From the NCBI GenBank assembly GCA_034509735.1, contig JACGWO010000007.1:1922001-1986000 (forward strand): 64,000 nucleotides of DNA. Direction: 5' to 3'. Positions 30,074 through 42,535 of the stretch are shown here, piece by piece; position 1 is the first letter of the stretch, and the number at the start of each line of letters is the position of its first letter. The DNA is from Sesamum alatum. Taxonomy: Eukaryota; Streptophyta; Magnoliopsida; Lamiales; Pedaliaceae. The translations under genes were made by a program, and so were the position numbers. Under the pieces are notes generated by a model. It was given only the letters and a program-made list of their open reading frames with translations. It had not been told where the DNA came from and did not search any database.

Positions 30074-32635
30074 ATGGCTACACTCACATCCATCACCAAC
30101 ACAAAGACTAACATGGCTGCGATTTCAACCGGCGCCATCGACGAAAACGACTGCAAGAAGCCAGAAACCTTTGTATTAGTGGAACCGTACGAGGAATGCG
30201 ACGCAGAAAGACAAGTTTGTCTGAGCAAGAGAATGATTGAATTCCAAGAACATCTCACCGAGAGAACAAGTCATTTATTAGGTACGTAAGAAATACGCCG
30301 TGTGTTCGTTGGATATATGCAAACTTATTTAAAACTTCTTTGTACAGGTTATCATCTGAATCTGAGTTGTAATCATTTGATGGATTTATCTCCGCTTCTG
30401 CGTTTTCATATCAATAATGTTGGTGATCCGTTCAAGGAGAGCAACCTTGGTTTGCATTCGAAAAAGTTTGAGGTGGAAGTTTTAGATTGGTTTGCGCAGT
30501 TATGGGAGATTGAAAAGGACGAATACTGGGGCTATGTAACCAATGGTGGGACAGAAGGCAATCTCCAAGCCCTTTTGCTAGGGTTAGTAGTAGTTTTTGT
30601 TCTTCAGACAAACTCATCAGAATCTATTCTGAATTTTCAGGGGTAAATGCTTTTTTGATCCCGTAAGACTAGAGTATTATTTGTTTTAATACCACAACTT
30701 AAGTAGGTGGCTGTTTTAGTCCCATAAAATATATTTTTCAGTTTTTTTATCCCAAAATATCATGTCATTTTGGGACCAAAAAAATTAAAAAATGTATTTA
30801 TGGGACCAAAAAAACTGAAAAATGTGTCTTATGGAACTAAACAGCCACCTACCTAAGTTGTGGTACCAAAACAAATAATGGCCTAATCTTACAGAACCAA
30901 AAAACATTTTGCCCGAATTTCAAGTTTTAAGTACATTTTGTATTGTACTTTACATATACATACCATGCAGGAGAGAACTACTACCAGATGGGATTTTGTA
31001 TACATCAAGAGAATCACACTACTCTATATTCAAAGCAGCAAGAATGTATAGGATGGATTACCAAATTATATCCACTTTGACGACTGGGGAGATAGACTGC
31101 GATGACCTCAGAGCGAAGCTTATTCTCAACAAAGATAAACCGGCCATCATTAATGTTAATATAGGTATTAATAATATGTATCATGCATATAGTTTTGGAT
31201 TAAATACATTTTTCGTCCAGTAAATTAGGTCATTGTGCGTTTTCGTTCTTTAACTTTTTAGAGTAGCATTTTAGTCCTGCATCTTTATAATTTTCACAAT
31301 TTTAGTCCTTTTATTCGCCAGAGTTCACCTCTACAGACGAGGAGGGTGAACTCCGGCCAAAAAAGGACTGAAATCGCGAAAATAAAAAAGATGCATGATC
31401 AAAATGCTACTCTAGAAAGTTAAATGACAAAAATGCTAACAGAAAAGGCCAATATGAACAAAAATCCCAATTTTAAAATGTCACGTGAGATGCACATGCA
31501 TTTTTTTGGCGAAAATGATGAACTACGGAGAAAAAAAGAACTAAAATCACGAAAATTAAAAAAGGTATAGGACCAAAATGCTACCCTAGAAAGTTAAATG
31601 ACGAAAATACTGAATGACCTAAGTTACGAGACCAGAAATGCATTTAAGCCTATAGTATCTTCAGTTTTTGTGTATATTAATATGTGCTCTTATTGATTTT
31701 CCTTTTGAGCTAATCTTGAAATTTTAGGAACTACTTTCAAAGGAGCCATTGACGATCTTGATCTTATCATAAAAACCTTAGAGGAATGTGGCTTCTCTGA
31801 CAAACAGTTTTACATCCACTGCGATGCAGCATTATATGGGCTTATTACCCCTTTTCTTGGACAGGTACTGCTTTATTATTAATTGTTCAATTTAAACTCA
31901 TTATATAATTTTTTTAATATTTGCAGTGTCCCTCGTTACATTTATCTTCTTTAAAGTACAATATCCGTATCATAGTATATGCACACTATGAAATTTCTTT
32001 AGAGCATTCCTAATTAGTTTTTCTCCTTATTTGTTACTTAATAGGCGCCAAAGATTAGTTTCAAGAAGCCTATTTCAAGCGTTAGCGTCTCGGCCCACAA
32101 ACTACTGGGTTCGGCAATGCCTTGTGGTGTGCACATAACAAGAAAAAGATACATCGGCCTTTTCTCTGAAAGTATCGAGTACATTGCCACTGTAGACGCT
32201 ACAATATCTGGAAGTCGAAACGGCCATACACCAATCTTTATATGGTATGTCTTGAATATCAAAGGTTACAAAGGAATCCAACAAGATGTCAGAAAGTGTT
32301 TGATGAATGCCCGATACTTAAGAGATGGACTAAGAAATGCAGGAATTAGTACTATGCTTAATGAGATGAGCATCGTGGTCGTGTTCGAGCGTCCTCTCGA
32401 CCATGAATTCCTTAATTATTGGCAACTTTCTTGTCTAGAAAACATGGCACATGTTGTCGTAATGCCCCATGTCACTATTAAAATGTTGGACGACTTCCTC
32501 GACGATCTTGTCCAAAAAAGAAATATTTGGTACGATGGTTATGGCGACGTTCAACCTCCTTGCCTTGCAAAGGACATAGGAGTTTCTAATTGTAGTTGCC
32601 TAGACCATGGTAACGGACTGATAGATGGGAACTAA
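30074..32635 (+). CDS. Serine/histidine decarboxylase-like protein, copy D
   Basis: A complete PLP-dependent group II decarboxylase, 454 residues, in five exons: 30074-30281, 30348-30582, 30971-31164, 31728-31864, 32045-32635. Exons 2, 3 and 4 have exactly the lengths of those in copy B. The frame is open throughout, with the PLP-binding Asp in HCDAAL (Asp245) and catalytic Lys in [14 protein letters not shown] (Lys277). The pocket segment reads LNLSCNHL. Compared with copy B it has nine more residues at the start, where the ATG of copy B matches the second Met here, and one inserted residue near WYDGYGDV. It may decarboxylate serine, histidine or another small amino acid. Introns 2 and 3 carry MITEs absent from copy B. 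GPX follows 615 bases downstream on the same strand. Confidence 0.92.
30642..30914. mobile_element. MITE in intron 2 of copy D
   Basis: A 273-base foldback starting GGGTAAATGCTTTTTTG and ending ACATTTTGCCC, flanked by GAATTTTCA / GAATTTCA. Copy B intron 2 reads CTGAATTTTCAAGTTTA without the insert. Same family as 17378-17656. Confidence 0.8.
31197..31650. mobile_element. MITE in intron 3 of copy D
   Basis: A 454-base foldback, ends GGATTAAATACATTTTTCG and AAATGCATTTAAGCC, flanked by related words TATAGTTTT and TATAGTATC. Copy B intron 3 has CATAGTATTTTCAGT here with no insert. The two decarboxylase genes were therefore hit by different elements in the same introns. Confidence 0.75.
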
Positions 32636-33249
32636 ATGTATGTGCGCCACTTTGATATATGGGCGTTTTACGTCAATAATATTACGTGTATCGTATCATT
32701 TAAGTATTGTATTTCAAATTATGTATGTTTTATTTTACAAGTTCTCCTTGTAACACGAAAGATTTGAAGATAATTTATCATGTAAACATCATTGCAGAGG
32801 GTTGCTGTCATTTTTAAATTTCAAGTACTTTTATAATTCTACTAAATTTATAATATTCTTAATTAGAATATTTAACTGTAGCATTTCTAATTAAAAAATA
32901 TAACACGTGAGCTGCACATATATTTTTTACATTGGAATACACGTTAGATATGTACCATTTGATGATTAAATAAGAGTAATTTTGCTTTATTGACAAATAA
33001 AAGATACTCTATGCAATAACCTGAAAGTTGTGGGGCCAAAGTATAATTTTGCAAAAATATATGAACAAAGGGTGTAATTAGTGACCACGTGGAACATTTA
33101 CTCCCATTCTCAAAGGATTTTCTTCAACAAAAAAGTACGATCTTTTTCGCGTCTTAGAATCAATCCACGTACACCAACTCCATTACACAATTCTCATTTC
33201 AGTCCCACATCAACTGTGTGTAATTTTTCCGAGCTCAGAACCTTCAGCA
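32636..33249. promoter_or_regulatory. Region between copy D and GPX, with the GPX promoter
   Basis: The first 250 bases are the 3' flank of copy D. Bases 33023-33200 are conserved in the relic at 2088-2265. They hold a G-box (GACCACGTGGAA near 33082; CACGTG is bound by bZIP and bHLH factors in light, ABA and stress responses) and a second ACGT core in CCACGTACACC near 33165. No clear TATA box stands at a fixed distance from the ATG. Confidence 0.55.
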
Positions 33250-35957
33250 ATGGCTTCCATGGCCTTCTCCTCAGTTCTGTCAGCGCCTTTGCATAGTTTG
33301 GCGCAGGCGAAACTGCAGTTAAACTCCAATTCTGGTTGTATGGCGTTTCTTGATTTGTCCAATAGAGCAAGTTTTGGTTCTTCAAAATCGACGTTTTTCC
33401 GAGATGGGTTCGCGAGATTATCCCCAAATCTGTCTGGGTTTTCCTTCAAGTCTCGATCTTTTGCTACTGTTTATGCCAGGGCTGCTACTGAGAAGACGAT
33501 ACACGATTTTACTGTAAAGGTAACTTCTTTTCACCGTGTATTCACACTTGTTCTCCGTATGTTTCTTGCAATTGCAGTTGTTCGTTTGATTGTGCTTGAT
33601 GAAAGTGAAATTCAGCGAAAAATTGAGTAAGATTGTGCACGGAGTTTTGCCTCCCTTTCAGGGGGTTTATCTTGTTGGTGCTCTTGTGCTAACCAGTGTT
33701 TCTAGATAGAGTGATTGGAAATAGTCTTGATTAGGTATAAATCATGTTGAGTTGGCTTAGTTTGGTTTACCATTCACTATCTGTTTTCAGAGTTTAATTA
33801 GTTTTGGATTCAATTGAAATGTTTGAATTAAAGCACCTAATTTGAGGCTCTACTATTATCAATTTGATTGAGTTTGTAACAGCCTCTTTGTTTATATTTC
33901 ATTTTAAGTTTTAAGTGGAAAATATGTGTTTTAAATTTGTACGGATTTTCGTGGGAAATGAGAATATGTTTGGATTAGTTAACGAGAGTGTTTATATTGA
34001 CTTTGGTGTCATATCAATATATTTTCAATGAGAATTAGTATTACAAACATGTCTTCACTTTAATTAATGTTTCAAAAACTGGAAACTGAAAATGGAATAG
34101 TATAAAAACAAACTGTAAGTTCCTTAGATTATTGATCCTATGGTGCAAAGAGATTAAAGTTCTTTTCATTTCATGTTTTTCTACTTTAGACATGGTTTTT
34201 AGCAAACAGATTCATCCCTTCTTTTCCTCGGGTGCGAAAAGTGGCTGAAGCGAATCAGGAGGATAAATCATGCAATTGTAGAACTGGTTGCCATGCTTAT
34301 CAGAGTTATTTTTTGAACTTTTAGCCAGCAATTATGGAACCTTTAACATCAATGGAAAGTCGGCCTTCCCTATGTTATGAACTTCCTTTGTAAAGCGAAA
34401 GCCCAAGGAATTAACTAGCCGTCGAATATCTTTACTACTTATATAAATTTGTGCTCTTCAATATTTGAACAAAAGCACGATTTTAATAAAAAAAAAAGTC
34501 CCCATGTTCTTAATTATGATACTGGTTGTAGCATTGACAAGATACGCTTTTCAACTGTACATAGATTGTTTTGTCTGTGTAAATATAGTCCTCACGGTTG
34601 TTACTGACAACAGGATATCGACGGGAAGGATGTTGCACTTAACAAATTCAAAGGAAGGGTACTTTTAATAGTAAATGTTGCTTCAAGATGGTATATTTTC
34701 TCTTCAATCTACATTGAGTTGTTGAATCACTTTATAGTTTTATACGCTTTTGGTTCTGGCTGTTGTTTTGTTCCTGAGGCTGCATTTTTGTCTTGAAAGC
34801 AACTTGAACTGATTTAGTCAATTGATGTTGGATGTAGTGGTTTGACATCATCAAATTACTCGGAGCTCTCTCATATCTATGAGAAGTACAAAACTCAAGG
34901 TGAGGTTTTGGTTAATCGAATCAACAGCGTAATGAACTGTGTTTGAAGTCATTCTCGAATTTCGTCAGATGTACCTGAAGTTCTCTGAGAGTGTTATGTG
35001 GGATTAATTGAACTATAATTCAACAATAATTGCAGGATTTGAAATCTTAGCATTTCCTTGTAATCAGTTTGGCGGGCAAGAGCCAGGATCAAATTCGGAA
35101 ATCAAGCAGTTTGCATGTACACGATTTAAAGCAGAATTCCCAATTTTTAATAAGGTACTTCTGGTTGGTTTCTCCATTTGCACTCTTTGATTACAGTGTT
35201 TTAACTCAGTCACTAAGATTTAACTAGTGCAGGTTGATGTTAATGGGCCAAATACAGCTCCCGTTTATCAGTTCCTGAAGTCAAATGCTGGGGGGTTTCT
35301 TGGTGATTTGATTAAATGGAATTTTGAGAAATTCCTAGTTGACAAAAATGGTAAAGTTGTCGAAAGATATCCGCCAACAACTTCCCCTTTCCAAATAGAG
35401 GTAAACCTTCTGCTATCATACTTCCTGACATTATGTTTTATAGTAATAGAGGATCGTGATCGTCTGAATTTTATGTTTTGACTCTTGACTTCCATTTTCC
35501 ACCTAAAGACTAATAAGGCCTGAATGCCATTTGTAGCTTGAAGTTGCCATAGAATGAAAAATGACTTGGAACCAAAAAATTCAAGTCCTTTCTGGGTGAT
35601 GATATATTCGGCATATTTTTATTTAGCTACACATCTAATGATTGACTTGAAAGCGGTGAATTCCTACAATTGTAATAAGTGGTTTTATCCAATGCCCAAA
35701 GAATATGTCTCTGAGGGATCTCGTTCTTGCTTTAACTAGAAACTCTGAAAATGGACATGGACTCCCTCCTTAATTCCTGCCAATTTGTAGTAAAATCTGT
35801 AATATACCCGAAAGATTACTTCACTAATGTATCTTTTCTTGATTCTTTTTTTTCTGTTGATCATTTACTGGATCATCATGAATTCTGCGGTATTAAACTG
35901 TTCTTCGTCTCTACCTGCCTGTTGCAGAAGGATATTAAGAAGCTTCTTGCAGCATGA
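33250..35957 (+). CDS. GPX: Glutathione peroxidase, plastid-targeted type (thioredoxin-dependent)
   Basis: A complete gene of 241 residues in six exons: 33250-33519, 34614-34690, 34838-34899, 35036-35154, 35233-35400, 35928-35957. All introns are GT-AG. Residues 1 to about 75 are Ser/Ala/Phe/Arg-rich without acidic runs, a likely chloroplast transit peptide. The core has the peroxidatic Cys116 in VASRCGLT (its codon is split by intron 2), Gln151 in FGGQEPG, and Trp205-Asn206 in KWNFEKFLV; Cys164 in FACTRF is the expected resolving Cys. Plant GPXs use Cys instead of selenocysteine and are reduced by thioredoxin; they remove lipid and hydrogen peroxides. The G-box upstream fits stress or light control. 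Relics of this gene lie at 2-6 kb. Confidence 0.95.
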
Positions 35958-36798
35958 ATTCCACATGTCTACCCATCTACGACGAGCTTCTGTATACCGG
36001 GATATGTTTTGGATTTCTGCTGTCTTGTACATTTTCATCGGACATATTGAATAAATAAGTGATTGGCAAACATTTGAAATCTCGTTTTGCTAGTGTATAT
36101 ACCTCATTTGAAGCCAATATGTGCTTGATGTTCTATCCACATTGGCTATTTTTTATGATCAGAATATGTACAAACCAGTTAAAACCAGTGCAGGGAGTAT
36201 TGTTGCTTTTACACTTCAAAAAGACAACGTTGTCTGTTGAAAATCTTGCAGTTGCAGGAATCAATCTGAATTAATTATTAAGTCCGGATTAGGCTTTTGA
36301 ATCTCATTATAGACTACTTTTTCTTCTCTCTCTAACTACATATTTCTATTTTCTCTCACATATGTTCTCTTTCCTATCTCCAGTAGACATATAGAGTCAA
36401 CTTACTTGTCATGTATTTTATTACAACAAAAGAATAGTTCAAAAATATCACAGAATAGGAATAATAGAACTGATACAAAACATTTATTAATTTATACTAT
36501 TAATAAACAACAGAATATTTGGGTTAAATAAAGTATTACCAGCTGCTCACCCAACCCCACTGTCAAGACTGATGCAACATATAATACAACATCAAGTTGT
36601 TAATATGTATGTCTGTTATGTGATAATTTAGACCTGCAGATGTAAGAAGGTACATTATTCTATTACAAGTTGATGTCAATGAGGTAAAGTTTAATACTCC
36701 AGCTCTTGGAATTAGACATCTCTAACTAATTTCCTTGAAAAGTTTTCATACTGCATCCTGATAGTCTACTCCAACATCCATGGTCTTCCTTCAATCCG
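35958..36798. other. Region between GPX and the folate-biopterin transporter gene
   Basis: GPX 3' flank and the upstream region of the next gene. No gene, no clear repeat. A pyrimidine-rich tract (TTTTTCTTCTCTCTCTAACT) lies near 36318. Confidence 0.4.
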
Positions 36799-39388
36799 AT
36801 GGAACGAGATCAATCACAAAAACCCTTAACCAAACCAGATCAAGAACAGGAGGAGGATGACTACGACGACGACCGCTCGGAAAAATGCTCGAGAAGACCC
36901 TGTTCTTTATCATCAGCCATTCTTCAGCCATTTCAATGGCTGCAAATGCTCTCCTCCAGGCTCAACCCCACCTTCGTTCTCGGGGTCATGCTAGTCTACG
37001 GCCTCAACCAAGGCTTCTCCGGGTCGTTCTTCAAGGTCGTCTCCGACTACTACTGGAAAGATGTCCAAAAGTTGCAGCCATCAGCTGTGCAGCTCTTCAT
37101 AGGCCTATACTACATTCCATGGGTGATGAAGCCCATCTGGGGTCTCCTGACTGATGTTTTCCCGGTGAAAGGATATCGGCGCAGGCCCTACTTTGTAGCA
37201 GCCGGGATCGTTGGGGCGGTGTCCGCCTTGTCCGTGGCGGCCGGAGGGCAGTTGCCAGTGGTTCTTGCTTTGACTTGTCTGATAGGGATGACGGCCGGGG
37301 TGGCCATTGCAGATGTGACCATAGATGCCTGCATTGCAAGAAACAGTATTGAGATTAGGTCTCTGGCAGCTGACATGCAAAGCCTTTGTGGGTTTTGTTC
37401 ATCAGCTGGTGCTCTTTTAGGCTATTCCTCCAGTGGGTTTTTTGTTCATCATCTTGGAGCTCAGGTCTCTTAAATTCTTGTTCATCATTCATATGTTGAT
37501 TAGAAACCCTAAAAATATGCATACATGATTTTTTTCTTACACTAAAATCTTCACATATTCTGCAGGTTGCATTGGGGATTTTGGCAATTCCACCAGCTAC
37601 CCTAATTGTGCTTGGCTTTGTGATCTATGAGCTGAGAACAACTGATGACCTTCATGTCCAAAAGAACAAGGTTAGAATTAATTAAATTTCCATTTCTTGT
37701 ATCTGAAAATTAATCTTGTTTCTTGTAAGTAAATAATGAACCATTACAATTAAATCATATATTTCAAATACGCGTTACATCTTATATAGTATTCGCTTAA
37801 TCATATATACAGATGTATGCGTATATATTTAAACTGAAACGTACGATAAATTACTAGTCTTAAGGGAACTGAATCGGAATAATTGACTTTGCTATATATA
37901 GCGTGAAAATCATAAACAACGACTAACTAGTTTGCGTGTTGTATCGATAATTTTTTTTTTCCTATAAATTATTAGTATAACATATATTAGAGATTTAGTT
38001 AGCCACTAATTATAAAAATCTGAAAAAATGCATTACTGATGTAATGAAGTAGCAAACTGCACATGTTGTTCTTGTTTGAAAATGCTATGTGTGGAGTTGA
38101 GATCTGGAGCAGTGACTACTGGGGAGGGGGCTTTTAGTTTGCTAGTTCTTGATTAATCTTCAAGAATGTGAATACATAAGATATTTTTTATATCTTTGAG
38201 TCAATGGCAATTCATCGTGGATCTTAGTCGAATTTACTTTGCAAAAATTCGTTGGCCCGAGTTATTAGAAAAGTTTATCGTTGTAGATATTGTTATTCAT
38301 GATATTGATTCGATTCAAGAACATCGACAGGTAATTACTGCTGAAATTTTGACCTGTACAGTAATTTTCGGACAAACTTTTACTTTCATTCAACAGTGTG
38401 AACACTGGGATTAGTGTTACTTTAGTAGTTACTAATGCTGCAAAAACCAAGTCCCAGAATGTAATTAAGTTCATCTTTATGTTTGCAGCAAACAGAAAAG
38501 CTGAGAGAAGCTGTGGATGGGATGTTGAGAACCATTCAGTTCCCACAGGTGTGGAAGCCTTCACTCTATATGTACTTATCTTTAGCTCTAAGCATCAGCA
38601 CCCATGAAGGCCAGTTCTACTGGTATACCGATCCCAAAGCCGGCCCGGCGTTCTCCAAGGTACCCTTCGTGCATGAAGGAGTGACAGTCGAAACATGATA
38701 CTTGAATTAATGTGTTGTTTGATGTTTTTATGTTATACGTTTTCTTACTTTGTCCGATATCTTGGTTAATAACCATGTGAAACTTCTGCAGGAATTTGTC
38801 GGGATGATCTATGCGATAGGCGCATTGGCCTCGATAGTTGGAGTGATCATCTACCACAAAACCCTCAAGAACTACCCTTTTAGGGCCTTGCTCTGCTTTG
38901 CACAACTCCTGTACGGCGTATCAGGTATGCTCGATCTCGTGTTCATTCTACGATGGAACTTAGCCCTTGGAATCCCGGACTACATCTTTGTAGTAATGGA
39001 AGAGTGTGTTTCACGGATCGTGAGCAGAATCCGGTGGATGCCTATGATAGTCCTGAGCTCACAACTCTGCCCTTTGGGCATCGAGGGCACGTTCTTTGCA
39101 CTCTTGATGTGCATCGACAGTCTTGGTTCGCTCACCTCCAAATGGGGAGGAGGGATCGTTCTTCATCTCCTGCATGTAACCAGGACCGATTTTAAGAACC
39201 TGTGGCTCTCGGTGCTGATCAGAAATATACTTAGAATTTCGACGTTGGGGTTGGTTTTTCTAGTACCAAATGCCGACCCCTCTGAGGTTCTAGTCCCACC
39301 AAACGTATTGACGAATAACAATGGTAAAAATATGGATGAGGAGGAGAGCATACAAATGGTTCCATTGAATGAGAAACTACAAGTTTGA
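36799..39388 (+). CDS. Folate-biopterin transporter family protein (BT1/FBT, MFS)
   Basis: A 512-residue polytopic membrane protein in four exons, all in phase 0: 36799-37464, 37566-37670, 38489-38659, 38792-39388. A short acidic N-terminus (residues 10-28) precedes about a dozen hydrophobic segments. Family marks are VYGLNQGFSGSFFK, YYIPWVMKPIWGLLTDVFPV near residue 95-120, DVTIDACIARNS and, after the loop, VWKPSLYMYLSLALS. Members related to Leishmania BT1 move folates or pterins; several plant paralogs have no known substrate, so transport of folate here is a family inference. There is no long plastid transit peptide, unlike the Arabidopsis chloroplast folate carrier. The C-terminal tail is acidic. 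Intron 2 is long (818 bases). Confidence 0.92.
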
Positions 39389-41204
39389 GTTTTTTTATAT
39401 TTAAGTATTATGATACTTTTTTTGTTGTACAAAATTTACTTGTAGATCAATGGTAAAAGTTCCTCTCATGCATATGGTACTCATAACAAAGTTAGCGTTC
39501 TATGAATATTATCATTGATGGGGAGGGAGATTGTGATCAAAGCACACTTCATACGTCATAAGTCAGAAACTTCAAGCCTTCTTCAATTGGTCTTCCCTCA
39601 AAATCCTATTTACAATAAAACTACGGGCTATTTATAATATGCTAGTCATAAATGTGGGTGTATAAAAACATTCTTACCCTCTCACCAAGCACTAATTTGT
39701 GGTTACAATTATATTTAGGAGTAGTCTCGTATTACATGATAACTCAAATTGTACGGTCCTGATCTCTTGTCGCTTTCTATGGAAAGAGTTTGACTTTGCT
39801 TCTTAATTGCCTTTTGATTGATCTTGTCTCCGTCAATCACTATTATCAAGAAAAGTTAACTTTTTTGGTGAATTACAATATGCTCACCTGAAATTTGTCA
39901 TAATTATAAATACTTTCTCGCTAGTTGAAAAATTACAAATAACCTATGGAATTAATAATTGTCAAACAAATACTCCCCTACAATGGGTTGTCATGAAGAT
40001 TGTTAAACGATGTTAATTTCAAGGGTCTTTGTAATTTTGGAAACAACGACGAGGTATTTGTAATAAATAACAAATTTCAGGGAGCCCGTTACAATTTACC
40101 CTAATTTTTTTTTTTATCAGGATCTCTTTATTGCAAACTGATATAATATATATATATAATGGATCTTATACTCTTAACATATTTTAAATGCAAAAACGAA
40201 GTCAACAATGATAATTTATTTAGTAAAATACACATTATATCCTCTAATTAAGTTGGTATTTTATTTAATATTTTACTTTATATATATGTGTATATATATG
40301 TACGTTACTTATATACTCAAAAATAATGAAATAAAATATAAACTAAAATATTGATTTAAAATAGAAAATTAGAAACTGTTTTAACATGTCTAATTAAAAT
40401 TGGAAGTTACTTATCTTAATGATAGAACCTTTCAAAACTTGCGGGCTTCTTTTTGCAATTTTGTCTTTTATAAGGACATCGGAATAAAAATTTTAGTTTA
40501 TATATATTGTAAATTAAAATAGTGGTAAATATTATTTTTATTAATTATAACAATTTCAGTTTTTTTTTTCCTGATATTGACGAAATTGCCCTCAACTCCT
40601 TAGTCCGTCATCTGCAAAATTGTAAAAAACTATTCCACGGTATAGGATCATTTAGACTTAACTTTATTAGGGTCGTTTACTTTTCGAGATGAAAAAAGTA
40701 GTGGATTGGGCTCGTTGGAATAAAAATGAAGGATATGATAAATGCACAAGTTTTATCAGGTGAAATAAATATTGATTTCAATGGTTGATTTTAAATAATT
40801 TTTGTGTGATGTATTTTAGCTTGTAGGATAATTTATGTGTATTACATGTTAATTTTTGAAAATACCGTTATAGTCATACATTGTAGATTTTGGACAACTC
40901 ACTAATTAGCTTGTAATTAACTCAAAAAAATTACATCAAAATTATTAAACGTTGACCTTACTAACTTTTTTGTACATAGGGAAGTTAAAATAATTGGAAT
41001 CAATTTAAATTACTCTTAAAAAAATATTGATTAATATGTTATTAATTGGAATCAACATTAAATGATTCTCAGAATGCAATCAAGTTAAAACTTAAAAATT
41101 GATTCCAATTCCCAAAATATTTTTTGCGGAGTTAAATAATTTAAAATTATTGACTCTGGGTAAAATCACTTTTGCATACTTTGCCAGTAAAAAATTATTA
41201 ATTA
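39389..41204. other. Intergenic, AT-rich, with a MITE
   Basis: Bases 39870-40110 are a small foldback of the TAAATTACAGT family (GGTGAATTACAATATGCTCACC at the left, GGGAGCCCGTTACAATTTACCC at the right). Otherwise AT-rich sequence with nothing I can name. Confidence 0.45.
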
Positions 41205-41702
41205 GGGAATTTTATTTTTTTGGTTCGCTAAGTATGCTCAATATTAATTTTAGTTCGGTAACTATGTCCATTTTTTTCTAAGTCCAGTAATTTGAAAAAT
41301 TGATGAGATTTAGTCCTCTGATGGTCGAATTTTGATTTCTTGGTCGGAAATATTACATGGCATGTCAACTGGACATATTTTGAGAATTTTTAAGCCTACG
41401 TGGCAATTGAAATGAGATGAATTTTAATTTGAATGCCACCTAATACATGTGGTTGTACAAGTGGCAACTAATACATGTGGTTGTACACATGTATAAGTTG
41501 TCATAAATTAACCAAATAGTTGCCATGTATGCAATTTCCGGCTGATTTTCAAAATATCGCTGGAAAATTGAGTAAAAACTCTAATTCGGACTAAATCTCA
41601 TCAATTTAATTTGCAAGTTACTGGACTTAGAAAAAAATAGGCATAGTTATCGGACTAAAATTAATATTAAGCATACTTAACGGACTAAAAAATAATTTTT
41701 CC
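41205..41702. mobile_element. Foldback MITE with exact 9-bp target duplication
   Basis: A 498-base element, ends GGGAATTTTATTTTTTTGG and CTAAAAAATAATTTTTCC, flanked by TATTAATTA on both sides (41196-41204 and 41703-41711). Outer arms match those of the large foldback at 7442-8744, but the tRNA-like part is absent. Confidence 0.85.
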
Positions 41703-41711
41703 TATTAATTA

Positions 41712-42535
41712 TGTTATAACTATTCCCTATGTACAAAAAAGTTAAACTATCGAGTTAAAAAAAATTCAACCAAGTTAAAATTAATTTTAACACAACCATC
41801 ATTCCACTGAGTTAATTCCCATAATGTAACCAAGTTAAAGATAGAAATTATTCAAAAATATAAATATGTTGATTAATTCTTAAATTTTATTTGTATTAAT
41901 TAATATATATAATCTTATCAAAAGTCAGAACAAAAACATAAAAAAGGCCGAGGAACCAAAAATGGGCCGCACGGGATAAGTGAATCTTCCCCCCAGCCTT
42001 GATAAATAATACGGGACAATCTCGGGCTTTTGCAGGCCAAACCAATAAATGTCGGGCCACCGTCTATTGAAGTAAATGGAGGATTTTACTGGATTGGCCC
42101 ATACATCCAGCAATATTTGGACCAATCAAGTAAAGTAAACGGCCCCATACTTTACGAAATTTTAAATCTAATCCTATATTTAGTTAAAAATTGCAAGAAA
42201 AGGCCCAAATATTGCAACTAACAGCCGTTAAAACTAAAGGCAGAGAACCCATGCGAGCATAGGTAAAAGAAATGGTCATCCGTTAGGTTCAACGCTTTGT
42301 CTGTTTTTGCAATTTTTAACGGAATATATGTTAAATTTAAAATATCATAAGGTGTGGTGGTCAAATTTAAAATATCACTAAAATGTGGGTTAGTTTTGCA
42401 AATGTTGCCTCCGTCATCCGGCCCAGCCAAAAATAGCTTTTATCAGACACTTTAGTCCTACTCTCTTTTTCACACACCACACGCACTGAAGGAATTCTCT
42501 CTTCTGCTTGCCGCTGATCTTCTTCTTCCTTCACA
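41712..42535 (+). promoter_or_regulatory. ERH upstream region with site II-type motifs
   Basis: GGCCCA/TGGGCC-type words occur near 42097 (TTGGCCCATA), 42194 (AAGGCCCAAA) and 42419 (CCGGCCCAGCC), the last about 115 bases before the ATG. Such site II elements are common in promoters of growth-related plant genes. A weak foldback lies at about 42222-42415 (AGCCGTTAAA / TTTTTAACGGA). A CT-rich leader (TCTTCTTCTTCCTTCACA) precedes the ATG. Confidence 0.45.
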
